The notes below the pieces were generated by a model, which was given only the letters and a program-made list of their open reading frames with translations, was not told the DNA's origin and did no database searches. A stretch of 64,000 nt of DNA from an uncultured Paracoccaceae bacterium (lineage in GTDB: Bacteria > Pseudomonadota > Alphaproteobacteria > Rhodobacterales > Rhodobacteraceae): assembly GCA_947495795.1 (NCBI GenBank), contig CANMAI010000001.1, positions 1 to 64,000 on the forward strand, given 5' to 3'. This document shows positions 34,403 through 44,500 of the stretch, in pieces. How positions within the stretch are numbered: the stretch's first letter is position 1; each line of letters begins with the position of its first letter. The translations under genes were made by a program, and so were the position numbers.

Positions 34403-36463
34403 ATGGCAGATACAGATCGAAATTTCGAACTGACCGGCGCGTTTTCCAGCGGCGGAAGTGAGCCCCTTCTCTTCAAATCCGCCAGATTTGAAGAGCGTAT
34501 GAGCCATCTGCCAAGCCTGAGAATCGAGTTTCTGGCCCCCAGCGGCACGCTGGAGGTGGACCAGATCCTTGAGACGATGTTCGACCTCAAGATGCCGGCC
34601 GGGCCTGATCGCGCAAAGGAACGCCATTTTCGGGGCAGCGCCATTTCAGCCACCGAGCTTGGCGAGATCTGGATGCCGCGCGAAGATGCGCAATACACCC
34701 ATTTCATGGCCGAACTTCAGCCGCTTGCATGGCGTCTGACGCAAGATTTCGATTGTCGCATCTTTCAGGAGATGAAGACGCCCGACATCATCATGGAAGT
34801 GGCTTCCGAGGCGGGCATCAAAGGCTCCTTCAAGCTGGATCTGCGCGGCACGTACCAGCCCCGCACATATTGCGTGCAGTACCGGGAAAGCAGCTTTGCC
34901 TTCATCAGCCGCCTGATGGAGCAGGAGGGAATTTACTACTATTTTGATCATTCCGAAGGCGAGCCGATCATGGTGCTTTGCGATGATATCGCGTGTCATT
35001 CGGCCATCCCTTCCCACGCGACGATCCTGATCCACGAGGAAAATGAGGGGCGACGGCATCTGGAGGATCACATCTCTGTCTGGAACAAGAGCAAACGCTC
35101 CGTTTCACTAGCCGTGGCGATCACAGATTATGATTTCGAGAAATCCACCACCAGCCTGATGGCCAAAAAACTGCCCCAGTCTGGTGGCGCCAAGAAACTG
35201 GTACCGGAGATTGAGCGCTACGATTATCCGGGCATTCACAAGACGGCCGATCTGGGCACAAGCCGTGCGCTCGCGCGGCAGGATATGCGCGCGGCCAAGG
35301 TGGAGCGGCGGAGTGGGGTCTGCAATGTACGGATGATGGCCGTGGGCCAGAAGTTCAAGCCGGAGAACGGGCCGGACAAAGCGGAATTCATGGTTACCGA
35401 GGCCGCATATGACATTTTCGGCCTCGCCCATAGCGCCGTGGAAGATCAGGTGGGAGGCGGCACGACAGATGCCGAGGAAGGCTTCAGCTGCCAATTCTCG
35501 GTGATCCCAGCCGCAACCCAGTTTGCGCAACCTGCGCAAACGCCGGTGCCAAACATCTCTGGCCTGCAAACCGCCGTTGTAGTGGGCAAGTCGGGCGAGG
35601 AGATCTTCACCGACGAGTTTGGCCGCATCAAGGTTCAGTTCCACTGGGACAGGCTGGGCAAGAACGATGAAAAATCCTCCTGCTGGGTGCGCACGGCCAT
35701 GCCCTGGACAGGCAAAAGCTGGGGCATGATGGCCCTGCCACGCATGGGCCAAGAGGTCGTGATCCAGTTCGAGGAAGGGGATCCGGATCGCCCGATCTGC
35801 ACCGGAATGCTCTACAACGATAAGTGCACGCCACCCTATGCCCTGCCCGACAACAAGACGCAGAGCGGCATCAAAACCAACTCTTCCCTCAAGGGCCAGG
35901 GCTTTCACGAGCTGGTTTTTGAAGACAAGAAGGATGCCGAGTTCGTGCGCTTCCAGTCCGAGCGCGACTACAAACAGATTGTCAAGAATAACGCCGAGAT
36001 CACCATTGGAATGGAACACAAGGACAAGGGTGATCTGACGGAGACTGTGTACCGCCACAAGACCCAGACGCTGGAAACGGGCGATCATACCTACACGATC
36101 AAGGATGGTGAGCAGACCATCAAGATCAAGAAGGACAAGACGGAGACGATCGAGGGCAAGAACACCCTCACGGTGACGGACAACATGAGCACGACCGTGA
36201 AATCCGGCAACCAGACCACCGCGGTGAAGATGGGCAACATCTCCATAGAGGCGAAGGCAGGTAAGATGGACATCAAGGCGATGCAGAAGATCACGTTGAC
36301 CGTGGGCGGAAGTTCCATCACGATTGATCCGGCAGGCGTGACGATAAAGGCGCCCACAGTGAAGGTAGAGGGCCAGATCAGCGCGGATGTGAAGGCTCCG
36401 ATGACAACGGTGAATGCCAACGGTATCCTGACCCTCAAAGGGTCTCTGACGATGATAAACTAG
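34403..36463 (+). CDS. vgrG: T6SS spike protein VgrG (TssI)
   Basis: VgrG trimers cap the Hcp tube. The 686-aa protein has the gp27-like base (YCVQYRESSFAFISRLMEQE, GIYYYFDHSEG), the OB-fold gp5 region (DEFGRIKVQFHWDRLGKNDE, RTAMPWTGKSWGMMALPRMG, GQEVVIQFEEGDPDRPICTG) and a C-terminal beta-needle of short repeats. The protein ends at LKGSLTMIN with no extra domain, so it is a structural VgrG. Effectors must attach non-covalently or lie elsewhere. Confidence 0.96.
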   Translation: MADTDRNFELTGAFSSGGSEPLLFKSARFEERMSHLPSLRIEFLAPSGTLEVDQILETMFDLKMPAGPDRAKERHFRGSAISATELGEIWMPREDAQYTHFMAELQPLAWRLTQDFDCRIFQEMKTPDIIMEVASEAGIKGSFKLDLRGTYQPRTYCVQYRESSFAFISRLMEQEGIYYYFDHSEGEPIMVLCDDIACHSAIPSHATILIHEENEGRRHLEDHISVWNKSKRSVSLAVAITDYDFEKSTTSLMAKKLPQSGGAKKLVPEIERYDYPGIHKTADLGTSRALARQDMRAAKVERRSGVCNVRMMAVGQKFKPENGPDKAEFMVTEAAYDIFGLAHSAVEDQVGGGTTDAEEGFSCQFSVIPAATQFAQPAQTPVPNISGLQTAVVVGKSGEEIFTDEFGRIKVQFHWDRLGKNDEKSSCWVRTAMPWTGKSWGMMALPRMGQEVVIQFEEGDPDRPICTGMLYNDKCTPPYALPDNKTQSGIKTNSSLKGQGFHELVFEDKKDAEFVRFQSERDYKQIVKNNAEITIGMEHKDKGDLTETVYRHKTQTLETGDHTYTIKDGEQTIKIKKDKTETIEGKNTLTVTDNMSTTVKSGNQTTAVKMGNISIEAKAGKMDIKAMQKITLTVGGSSITIDPAGVTIKAPTVKVEGQISADVKAPMTTVNANGILTLKGSLTMIN

Positions 36464-36472
36464 GGTGTACCG

Positions 36473-37069
36473 ATGAGTGATCGCTTCTCCGACCTGACAA
36501 AAACCATTGATCAGCCCGCTGCGCGGCTGCTGGCAATGGCCAATGTGAAACTGGAAACCAAGCTGGAGGCGGCCGCCAGCGCGCCGGTGGAGGTGGTGCT
36601 GAACGAGTTGGGTGAGAAGAATGCGCCTCTCGATCTTCTGCGCGTCTTTTCCGTAGCACTTCCGCCGAGGGAGCGGATCTGGTGGGCCTGTCTTGCTGGA
36701 CGGGATATTGTGGCGAAAAGCGACGCAAAGGCATCGCCCACCCTCTCTGCTGCCGAAACGTGGGTGTTCAAGCCTACGGATGCAAATCGCAGCGCCGCGC
36801 AAGCAGCCCTCGATATTGCGGAACTGGAGGATGAGGCGCAGCTTTGCTGCACGGCGGTAGCCTTTTTCGATGATACATTGGGGCCGGATGATCTTGCGAA
36901 GTATCCCGCCCCGCCGGGTGCCTCTCAAATGGCGGCTTTCGGCGTTAACATGAAGGCGCTGGCGTTGCACGCAGACACGATGGATGTTTACGTGGCAACC
37001 CTGATCGAGAGAGCAACCGACATTGCCCGCGGCGGCAATGGCCTTAAGAAACCAATGGAGGATGCGTAA
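36473..37069 (+). CDS. Unrecognised protein between vgrG and PAAR genes (possibly DUF6931)
   Basis: This 198-aa soluble protein has no signal peptide or membrane segment. Visible features are a helical N-terminus (LETKLEAAASAPVEVVLNEL), LPPRERIWWACLAGRDI, and an alanine-rich middle (AAQAALDIAELEDEAQLCCT). I recall similar T6SS-linked proteins under DUF6931 but cannot verify this. It starts 9 bp after vgrG and its stop overlaps the PAAR start (TAATG). That position is typical of spike adaptors/chaperones. A spike-loading role is inference. Confidence 0.6.
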   Translation: MSDRFSDLTKTIDQPAARLLAMANVKLETKLEAAASAPVEVVLNELGEKNAPLDLLRVFSVALPPRERIWWACLAGRDIVAKSDAKASPTLSAAETWVFKPTDANRSAAQAALDIAELEDEAQLCCTAVAFFDDTLGPDDLAKYPAPPGASQMAAFGVNMKALALHADTMDVYVATLIERATDIARGGNGLKKPMEDA

Positions 37070-37356
37070 TGGGCTTCCCGCAGGCACGCCTCACGGATAT
37101 TCACACATGCCCCCTCACGCAGGGGGCACCCACCCCCATTACCGGGCCGGGCGCGCCCACCGTTCTGGTTGCGGGACTGCCCGCAGCAAGGATGACAGAT
37201 CTTGTGCCAGGCGTTATACCGCCTGCACCGCACCCGATTGCCAAGGGTTCCATGACCGTTCTGATCATGAACCTGCCCGCGGCCCGGCTTACCGATCTCT
37301 GTTCAGGCGGTGGTGCCATAACACTCGGTGCACCCACTGTTTTGACAGGAGGATAG
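37069..37356 (+). CDS. PAAR-domain spike-tip protein
   Basis: The 95-aa protein consists of a single PAAR domain that would sharpen the VgrG tip. Family features are PQARLTDIHTCPLTQGAP, the two glycine/proline turns PITGPGAPTVLVAGLPAARM and MNLPAARLTDLCSGGG, and Zn-type His/Cys residues (HTC, HP, C). There is no extension on either side, so no fused effector. It is coupled to the upstream gene by overlapping TAATG. Confidence 0.92.
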   Translation: MGFPQARLTDIHTCPLTQGAPTPITGPGAPTVLVAGLPAARMTDLVPGVIPPAPHPIAKGSMTVLIMNLPAARLTDLCSGGGAITLGAPTVLTGG

Positions 37357-37365
37357 AAGGCCCAT

Positions 37366-38706
37366 ATGCCGGTGACGATCCGATTTCAGATGACGGGAAC
37401 GGTGCCCGGCGCTGGCGCCCCCGTTACCATGCGTGGCGGCGCGCTGACGATTGGCCGCGGACCGGAGAACGATATGGTTCTACCCGATCCGGAGCGGCTG
37501 ATTTCCAAACGCCATTGCGCGATCGAGGATCAGGGCGGGCAGATCGTCGTGATTGATCTCTCCACAAATGGCACTTTCCTCAACTACTCCAAAAGCCCGC
37601 TGGGCCGCAGCCCCTCTCCGCTCAATTCCGGAGACGTGTTGACGTTGGGCACGTACGAGCTGATCGTCGATATCACGGCCGATCAGGCGGCACCGTCTGC
37701 CGTGCCTGCTGCTGCCCCTGCGCCCGCAGCGCCCGACCCACTTGCGGGCCTGACACAGGACGGAGATGACTTTCTCGACGATCTTCTGGGCGGCACGCCA
37801 AGCGGGCCCAGCCGGATCCCCACGAGCGATCCTCTGGATGCGCTGCTTCCTCCCTTGGAGGACGACGATCTATTGCCCGGTCCGGCACCGGAACCGGAGG
37901 AAGTATCTGGCCAGAACAGCCCTGCAGCCGAAGACAGCTTTCGCCCTGCAGCCGCCATCATTCCAGACAACTGGGAAGATGATTTTCTGAGCCCGGAGAA
38001 GCCTCCGCAAGCGGAGCCGCCCGCGCCTGTCAGGGAGCGCTCCCCGGAGCCCGAACCTGCAAAAGCGTCGCCTCCCAATACGGAAGTGACCCAGATGCCA
38101 CCCCATATCCGGCCTGTTGCCAAGGATATGGATCCGGCGAAGGCCTTTTTGCAAGGCCTCGGCGCGGAGGCGGACCAGATCCCGGAAGCGGAGCTTGCGC
38201 CCGCGATGGCGCGTCTTGGCCATGTTATGCGGCTGGCGATCACCGGCCTGCGTGAAATCCTGATGACGCGCAGCTCCATCAAGGGTGAATTTCGGATGGA
38301 GCAAACCCAGATCACCTCAGGCCGGAACAACCCGCTCAAGTTCTCCGTCAGCCCGGAACAGGCCGTGGATGCCATCGTTCGCCCGACGCAACGCGGCTAT
38401 CTCGATCCGAAGGATGCTGTGGAAGAGGCGCTGAACGATATAAAGGCGCACGAGGTTGCGATGATCACAGGTATGGAGGCTGCGCTGAAGGATCTTCTCA
38501 CCCGCCTCGATCCGGCGGTGCTGGCCGCAAAAATCGAAGATGGCGGCTCGCTCGGCAGCCTTATTAAGGGCAAGAAGGCGCGTTACTGGGAAACCTATGA
38601 AAAGATGTACAGCGAAATCTCGGATCAGGCGGAAAACGACTTTCAGGAACTGTTCAGCAAGGAATTTGCCAGAGCCTATCAGGAACAGCTGGATCGGTTG
38701 AAGTGA
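37366..38706 (+). CDS. tagH: T6SS-associated FHA-domain protein TagH (Fha)
   Basis: This protein relays threonine phosphorylation to T6SS assembly. In the 446-aa chain, an FHA domain covers about residues 20-100 (LTIGRGPENDMVLPDPERLI, SKRHCAIEDQGGQIVVIDLS, STNGTFLN). A long Pro/Ala/Glu-rich linker follows (about 105-240), then the T6SS-type C-terminal domain (FLQGLGAEADQIP, EILMTRSSIKGEFRMEQTQI, RYWETYEKMYSEISDQAEND). Known partners are PpkA (phosphorylates) and PppA (dephosphorylates), both encoded nearby. Confidence 0.93.
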   Translation: MPVTIRFQMTGTVPGAGAPVTMRGGALTIGRGPENDMVLPDPERLISKRHCAIEDQGGQIVVIDLSTNGTFLNYSKSPLGRSPSPLNSGDVLTLGTYELIVDITADQAAPSAVPAAAPAPAAPDPLAGLTQDGDDFLDDLLGGTPSGPSRIPTSDPLDALLPPLEDDDLLPGPAPEPEEVSGQNSPAAEDSFRPAAAIIPDNWEDDFLSPEKPPQAEPPAPVRERSPEPEPAKASPPNTEVTQMPPHIRPVAKDMDPAKAFLQGLGAEADQIPEAELAPAMARLGHVMRLAITGLREILMTRSSIKGEFRMEQTQITSGRNNPLKFSVSPEQAVDAIVRPTQRGYLDPKDAVEEALNDIKAHEVAMITGMEAALKDLLTRLDPAVLAAKIEDGGSLGSLIKGKKARYWETYEKMYSEISDQAENDFQELFSKEFARAYQEQLDRLK

Positions 38707-38760
38707 TGCGAAGATGTGTAGCCAAAGGCGAGGGCCTACCAATGCGTAAAGGGGTGCCAC

Positions 38761-40101
38761 ATGTCGTGGGATAGCAAAGTTCTCTGGACAGAAGGCCTTC
38801 TCGTTCAGCCTCACCATTTCCAGCAGGCAGACCGTTATGCCGAGGCGCTGGTTGCGGGGCTTGCCACAAATCTTTCTCCACATGCCTGGGGCTTTACGCA
38901 GCTGGAGATTGACGAAGAGGCGCTCAAGTTTGGCAAGTTTGCCGTCCATTCTTGCGCTGGCCTTACCCCTGATGGCGCGATTTTCCGGGTGCCGCAGGCC
39001 GAGGATCACCCACCGGCGCTGGAAGTGCCGGCCACGGTGAAGGATTGCGTGATCTACCTCACCGTGCCGGAACGGCGGCGGGGTGCGATAGAGACGGATA
39101 TTTCCGGCACAGGCGACGGTGCCTCGCGATTTGCGCCAGCAGAACTCGATATCACCGATACGATGAGCAAGGACCGCAAATCCGTTACCATGGCCGTTGG
39201 CAAGCTGCGCCTTGGGTTTGCGCTTGCCGTGGATGATCTGGCGGATCGCATGAAGATCCCGGTCGCCCGCATCATCGAAGTCGGGCCGGATGGTCAGCTT
39301 ATTCTCGATCAGGGCTTCATGCCGTCCTGCCTCGATTTTCGCGCGGCAACACCGCTGGCCATTTTCCTGAACGAGCTGGAGGGCCTGCTTCGCCATCGCA
39401 TGTCCGCCCTTGCGGCGCGCATGGCAGAAGGGGGTGGCGCCAAAGGCGCATCCAACGTCTCTGATTTTATGCTGCTTCAGGCGGTCAACCGGGCGCTGCC
39501 TGTTATCCGGCACCTTCTGACGCTGGACCCGCTGCACCCCGAACAGGTGTACCGCACATGCCTCGGCCTCGCGGGAGAGCTTTCCTCTTTCATGGCTGCC
39601 GAAAAGCACCCGCCTGAGTTTCCGATCTATCGCCATGACGACCTTGCGACGACGTTTGCGCCGCTGATCCGCACGCTACGCCAATACCTCTCGGCCGTGC
39701 TGGAGCAGAACGCCGTATCCATCCCGCTTGAGCCGCGCAAATACGGGATCAGTGTGGGCGTTATTGCGGACCGCAAGCTTATCTCCAACGCGGGCTTTGT
39801 ACTGGCCGTGAAGGCCGATATCCCGTCGGAGGATCTGCGCCGTCACTTTGCAGGCCATGCCAAGATCGGCCCGGTGGAGGAGATCCGCCAGATGGTGAAT
39901 TCGGCGCTTCCTGGTATCGCGCTCCGCCCGCTTCCCGTGGCCCCGCGCCAAATCCCGTATCACAGCGGCGTTGTCTATTTCGATGTCGATCGCTCCAGTT
40001 CCTATTGGGCGAACATGAGCACATCGGGTGGAATTGCCGTGCACGTGTCTGGTGACTATCCCGGCCTTGGGATGGAGCTTTGGGCCATTCAGGAAGGGTG
40101 A
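38761..40101 (+). CDS. tssK: T6SS baseplate-membrane connector TssK
   Basis: TssK links the baseplate (TssFG) to the TssLM membrane complex. The 446-aa protein starts with the diagnostic VLWTEGLLVQPHHFQQADRY. It also shows KLRLGFALAVDDLADRMKIP, and PRFPIYRHDDL-like (here EFPIYRHDDLATTFAPLIRT) and ALPGIALRPLPVAPRQIPYH segments typical of the family. It is followed closely by tssL. Confidence 0.96.
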   Translation: MSWDSKVLWTEGLLVQPHHFQQADRYAEALVAGLATNLSPHAWGFTQLEIDEEALKFGKFAVHSCAGLTPDGAIFRVPQAEDHPPALEVPATVKDCVIYLTVPERRRGAIETDISGTGDGASRFAPAELDITDTMSKDRKSVTMAVGKLRLGFALAVDDLADRMKIPVARIIEVGPDGQLILDQGFMPSCLDFRAATPLAIFLNELEGLLRHRMSALAARMAEGGGAKGASNVSDFMLLQAVNRALPVIRHLLTLDPLHPEQVYRTCLGLAGELSSFMAAEKHPPEFPIYRHDDLATTFAPLIRTLRQYLSAVLEQNAVSIPLEPRKYGISVGVIADRKLISNAGFVLAVKADIPSEDLRRHFAGHAKIGPVEEIRQMVNSALPGIALRPLPVAPRQIPYHSGVVYFDVDRSSSYWANMSTSGGIAVHVSGDYPGLGMELWAIQEG

Positions 40102-40106
40102 ACGGA

Positions 40107-41543
40107 ATGTCGGATGATGATCCTTTCGCAGAACCCGACGATACCGAGAAGACGGTAATCCGCCCCAATCCGGGTGGGCGGCGCACCCAGGCGGCCCCCA
40201 TTTCCCCGGCACCTGTCGCCGAACCTGCGCCCGCACCTCAGGCAACGCAAGCCCCCGTTCCCCCTGCGGAGCCGGACCCTTCTCTGGGGTTCGGTGTGCC
40301 GGAGGCAGCGGCGAGCAGGCCAGCCCCCCAGCAGGCGGAAACCTCCGTTGCACAGGCGATGACGGGCATGAACCGCCTGAACGCCTGCGCCTCCACCCTG
40401 TTTTCACTCGTAAGCCGCATTCGCAACCGTGCCCAGCATCTGGACCCGGATGCGCTGCGCCGCTCCGTGGTGGCAGAGGTGCGCAATTTCGAAGGCCGCG
40501 CCCTTCAGATTGGTGTAGAGGCACAAACAGTCAAAATGGCCCGCTACGCGATCTGTGCCACGCTGGATGATGTTGTGCTGAATACACCGTGGGGTGGGCA
40601 ATCGGTATGGGCGCAGCAATCGCTGGTAGCTACTTTCCACCGGGAAACCGTTGGGGGTGATCGTTTCTATGACCTTCTGGCCAAGCTTCAGCAGCAGCCC
40701 GCGCAGAACGTGGATATCCTCGAATTTCTCTACATGTGCCTCTCCCTCGGGTTCGAGGGTCGGCTGCGCGTGGAACAGGGCGGGCGCGATAAGCATCTGC
40801 AGATCCGCCAGAATCTGGCGGAGATGATCCAGACGCATCGCGCTGAAATTGAACACGATCTCTCTCCTCATTGGACAGGTATCAACAAGCCCCACCGCGC
40901 CCGCCGCGCATGGGGGCCGGTGCTGATCACCTGTGGTGTGCTCGCGGCTCTGCTGGGCCTTGGCTATACCAGCCTTTCCTACGCGCTCAGCGATGATACG
41001 GAGCGTGTGATCGGCCAGCTTTCGGTGGTGGAGCCGGGCGTAAGACCGGAGCTTCTTCGCCGCGCACCTCCGCCACCGCCACCGCCACCACCACCCGTAA
41101 CACAGCTGGTAAAGGTGCAGTCGTTCCTCAGCGCGGAAGTGGCCGAGGGCATCGTCACCGTCTTTCAGGATGGAAACACAATCACCGTGCGGCTGACGGG
41201 TGCGGGCATGTTCGGCTCGGCATCGGATACGCTGCAGGAAAAGTTCGAGCCTGCCGTCAACCGTATCGCAGCCGCGCTGAATGATGAGCCCGGCCCGATC
41301 ATCGTGATCGGCCATTCGGACAATATCCCGATCAAGACGGCACGCTTCCCATCAAACCGAAAGCTCTCGCTCGCGCGGGCGCAGGCGGTAATGAAAACCA
41401 TCGGGGCCAAACTTGATGATCCTTCGCGCCTCAGCGCTGAAGGGCTGGCCGAAAACGCGCCAATCGCCCCCAATGATACCGCTGAAGGCCGCGCCAAGAA
41501 CCGCCGCATAGAGATCGCCATCATAAGGACGGACGCACAATGA
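40107..41543 (+). CDS. tssL: T6SS inner-membrane protein TssL with OmpA-type domain
   Basis: The 478-aa protein has a Pro/Ala-rich N-terminal extension. The DotU domain spans about residues 85-265 (MNRLNACASTLFSLVSRIRN, ICATLDDVVLNTPWGGQSVW, QQPAQNVDILEFLYMCLSLG). One membrane helix lies near 275-298 (VLITCGVLAALLGLGYTSL). Eight consecutive prolines precede the C-terminal OmpA peptidoglycan-binding domain (IVIGHSDNIPIKTARFPSN). It anchors the complex to the cell wall, so no separate TagL is needed. ATG 40107 follows GGAAGGG. The stop overlaps tssM (ATGA). Confidence 0.94.
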   Translation: MSDDDPFAEPDDTEKTVIRPNPGGRRTQAAPISPAPVAEPAPAPQATQAPVPPAEPDPSLGFGVPEAAASRPAPQQAETSVAQAMTGMNRLNACASTLFSLVSRIRNRAQHLDPDALRRSVVAEVRNFEGRALQIGVEAQTVKMARYAICATLDDVVLNTPWGGQSVWAQQSLVATFHRETVGGDRFYDLLAKLQQQPAQNVDILEFLYMCLSLGFEGRLRVEQGGRDKHLQIRQNLAEMIQTHRAEIEHDLSPHWTGINKPHRARRAWGPVLITCGVLAALLGLGYTSLSYALSDDTERVIGQLSVVEPGVRPELLRRAPPPPPPPPPPVTQLVKVQSFLSAEVAEGIVTVFQDGNTITVRLTGAGMFGSASDTLQEKFEPAVNRIAAALNDEPGPIIVIGHSDNIPIKTARFPSNRKLSLARAQAVMKTIGAKLDDPSRLSAEGLAENAPIAPNDTAEGRAKNRRIEIAIIRTDAQ

Positions 41544-44500
41544 AGGTCTTGTCCGCTACGTGGCGCATTCTCACCTCCGCCATTTCGATCATCCTGATCG
41601 TCACGATCCTGCTCGGCCTCGCTGTCTGGTTCTTCGGCCCGCTTCTCGGCCTGGGCGAAAGCCGCCCGTTTGATAGTGCGCTTTCCCGGGCAGTTACCAT
41701 CTCCGTGCTCGGCCTCACGGCGATCCTCACCATCGCCCTGATCCTCTGGCGCGGCGCCAAGCGCGATAAGGACATGGCCGAGGATATCGTTGCCTCGGTG
41801 GACAGCAGCGATGAGATCGTGACAGCGGAGTTGGGCGATCTGCGCGCCAAACTCCGCACGGCCATCGGCCAGCTGCGCAAATCCAAGCGCGGCGGCGCAC
41901 ATCTCTATGAGCTGCCATGGTACATGATGATCGGCCCACCCGGCGCTGGCAAAACCACAGCCATCATCAATTCCGGCCTCCACTTTCCTCTGGCCGAAGA
42001 AATGGGCAAGACTGCCATCGGTGGTGTCGGCGGCACGCGCAATTGCGACTGGTGGTTCACCGAAGAGGCCGTGCTGTTAGATACGGCGGGCCGTTACACG
42101 ACACAGGAAAGCGACAGGGAGGCTGACAAAGGCGCATGGCTCGGCTTTCTTGCCCTTCTCAAGAAATACCGCCCTCGCCAGCCGATCAACGGCGCGATTG
42201 TGGCCATCAGCCTCTCTGATCTGGCGCTTCAGGATGTGAACACCCAGAAGGCCCATGCGCAGGCAGTGCGCCTCCGCTTGCAGGAACTCCGGGAAAAGCT
42301 GGGCGTCCGCTTCCCTGTCTATGTGCTTTTCACCAAGGCCGATCTGATCGCGGGCTTCTCCGAGTTCTTCGAGCCGCTCGGCAAGGAGGAGCGTCAACAG
42401 GTCTGGGGGTTCACGTTGCCGGTGGAGCAGCAGAGTGCCGAGACCGGCGTTCTTGCCCGGTTTGATGCGGAATATTCCGGCCTTCTCGGCCAGCTCAACG
42501 CCCAGTCTCTCCAACGTATTCAGGGGGAGACGGACCCGCAACGCCGCGCCCTCATTGCGGGTTTCCCGCTGCAGGTTGCCACCGTCCGCCAGATCGCAAG
42601 CGATTTTCTGACGGAGGTTTTCCAAAGCAGCCGGTATGACGACACACAATTCGTGCGGGGCGTCTACTTCACATCCGGTACGCAGGAAGGCACGCCGATT
42701 GACCGATTGATGATGGGCATGGCCCGCACCTTCGGCATCGGCCGTCAGGCCATCGGCTCCGGGCAGGGGAGTGGGCGATCCTTCTTCCTCACCAACCTTT
42801 TCTCCAAGGTCATGTTCCCCGAGGCAGGCCTTGTTTCCGCGGATGACAAGGTGGAGCGCCGCTACCGCTGGACGCGTGCTGCCGCCATCGCTGCCGGTAT
42901 TCTTGTTACCGCGGGCTGTGGTTTCGTCTGGGCGCGCAGCTACCTCGGCAACCAGCAACTGGTGGCGGAGGCCAGCACCCGGATCGAAGACTACCGCACC
43001 CTCTCATCCAGTATCCCCGGCAACCCGATTGCAGATAGCAATCTCCCTGCCGTTGTGCCCGCGCTCAACACCCTCCGCGATTTGCCGGGGAACCCGGCCA
43101 TGGGCGATGCGCCAGTACCGGCGAGCCTCGCCTACGGCCTCTATCAGGGTGGGCAGATTGGCAACCAGGCGGCCCAGACGTACCGCACAGCACTCAACAC
43201 GCATCTTTTGCCGCGCCTTCTCCTGCGGCTGGAAGAGCAGATGCAGGGCAATATCAACAATCCTGAATTCCTGTATGAGGCGCTGAAAATCTATCTGATG
43301 CTCGGGCTTCAAGGCCCGATGAACCGTGATCTGATCACTGAGTGGATGGCGATAGACTGGGAGCTGACATATCCCGGCCAGGAAGAACTGCGCGCACATC
43401 TCGCGGCGCATCTCGATGAGATGCTGGCACAGCGGATGCAACAGATTGATCTCAACGGGCCTCTGGTAGAACAGGTGCAGGCGTTGCTTTCAGAGCTGCC
43501 GCTCGCCGAACGTGTGTATAGCGGCATCATCAACAGCCCTGCCGCCAAGGCGCTGCCCACATGGCGGCTTACAGATATCGGTGGCCCCGCCGTCAGCCGG
43601 GCGCTCTCCCGCTCCTCCGGCAAGCCGCTTTCCGAAGGGATCGAGGGGATCTTCACCCATACAGGTTTCCACGATGTGTTCCTCGCCGAGGCGCTCAGCG
43701 TGGCAGAGCGGGTGCAGCGCGAAAGCTGGGTGCTTGGGCCGCGCGGCGAGGCGGAGCAGACCGAAGCAGCCCTGCTCACGATGAGCCGCGACGTTCTCAG
43801 CCTGTACTACACCGAATATGTGGAGCGATATGAGACGCTGTTGGCGGATGTGGATATCATCCCGCTGGCCGATCTCCGTCAGGCCGTTGAAGTTACCAAT
43901 GTGCTGTCCGGCCCCACATCGCCAATCGCCAATATACTCACGGCTGTAGCAGAGGAGGTGCGCCTTAGCGAAGAACCTGAAAGCCTCGCCGATGCTGTGC
44001 CGGACGGCGCAGGTGGTACTGCGGCCAGTATCGCCGCCGCCCGCGCCACAGGCAGCAATGCCGCCCTTCTCAGGGCGCTGTCCAACGCCTCGGGCTCCGG
44101 CGCGCAGGCCACGCCGGAAGAAAAGCCGGAGGCTTATGTGGAACAGCGCTTCGCCTGGCTTACGGAACTGGTGGAACGTCCCGATGGCCAGGCCTCGCAA
44201 CTCGATGGTATCATCGCCTCGCTCGCTGAAGTGTACCGGGAACTGAACAAGATCTCCCTCGCAGGTGGTGGCGATCCGGGAGAAAACTCGGCGCTCTTCC
44301 GGTTTCGTGCGGCCACCTCGCGCCTTGATGGCCCACTTCAGCGCTGGTCCACCCAGATCACGTCCGGCTCCTCGGACATCACGGCAGATGGGGCCCGCGC
44401 CCAGATAAACGCGCGATGGCAAAGCCAGGTTCTGCCCTTCTGCACGCAAGCACTGGAAAACCGCTATCCGTTCAACCGTCGGGCGACTGCCGATGTGGCC

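Noticed and set aside
35108-37087. Long minus-strand open frame (659 codons) across vgrG and the next genes
   Set aside because: It is antisense to vgrG, whose reading is unambiguous. The translation is rich in His/Arg/Leu without any recognisable domain, as expected from the codon bias of the opposite strand.
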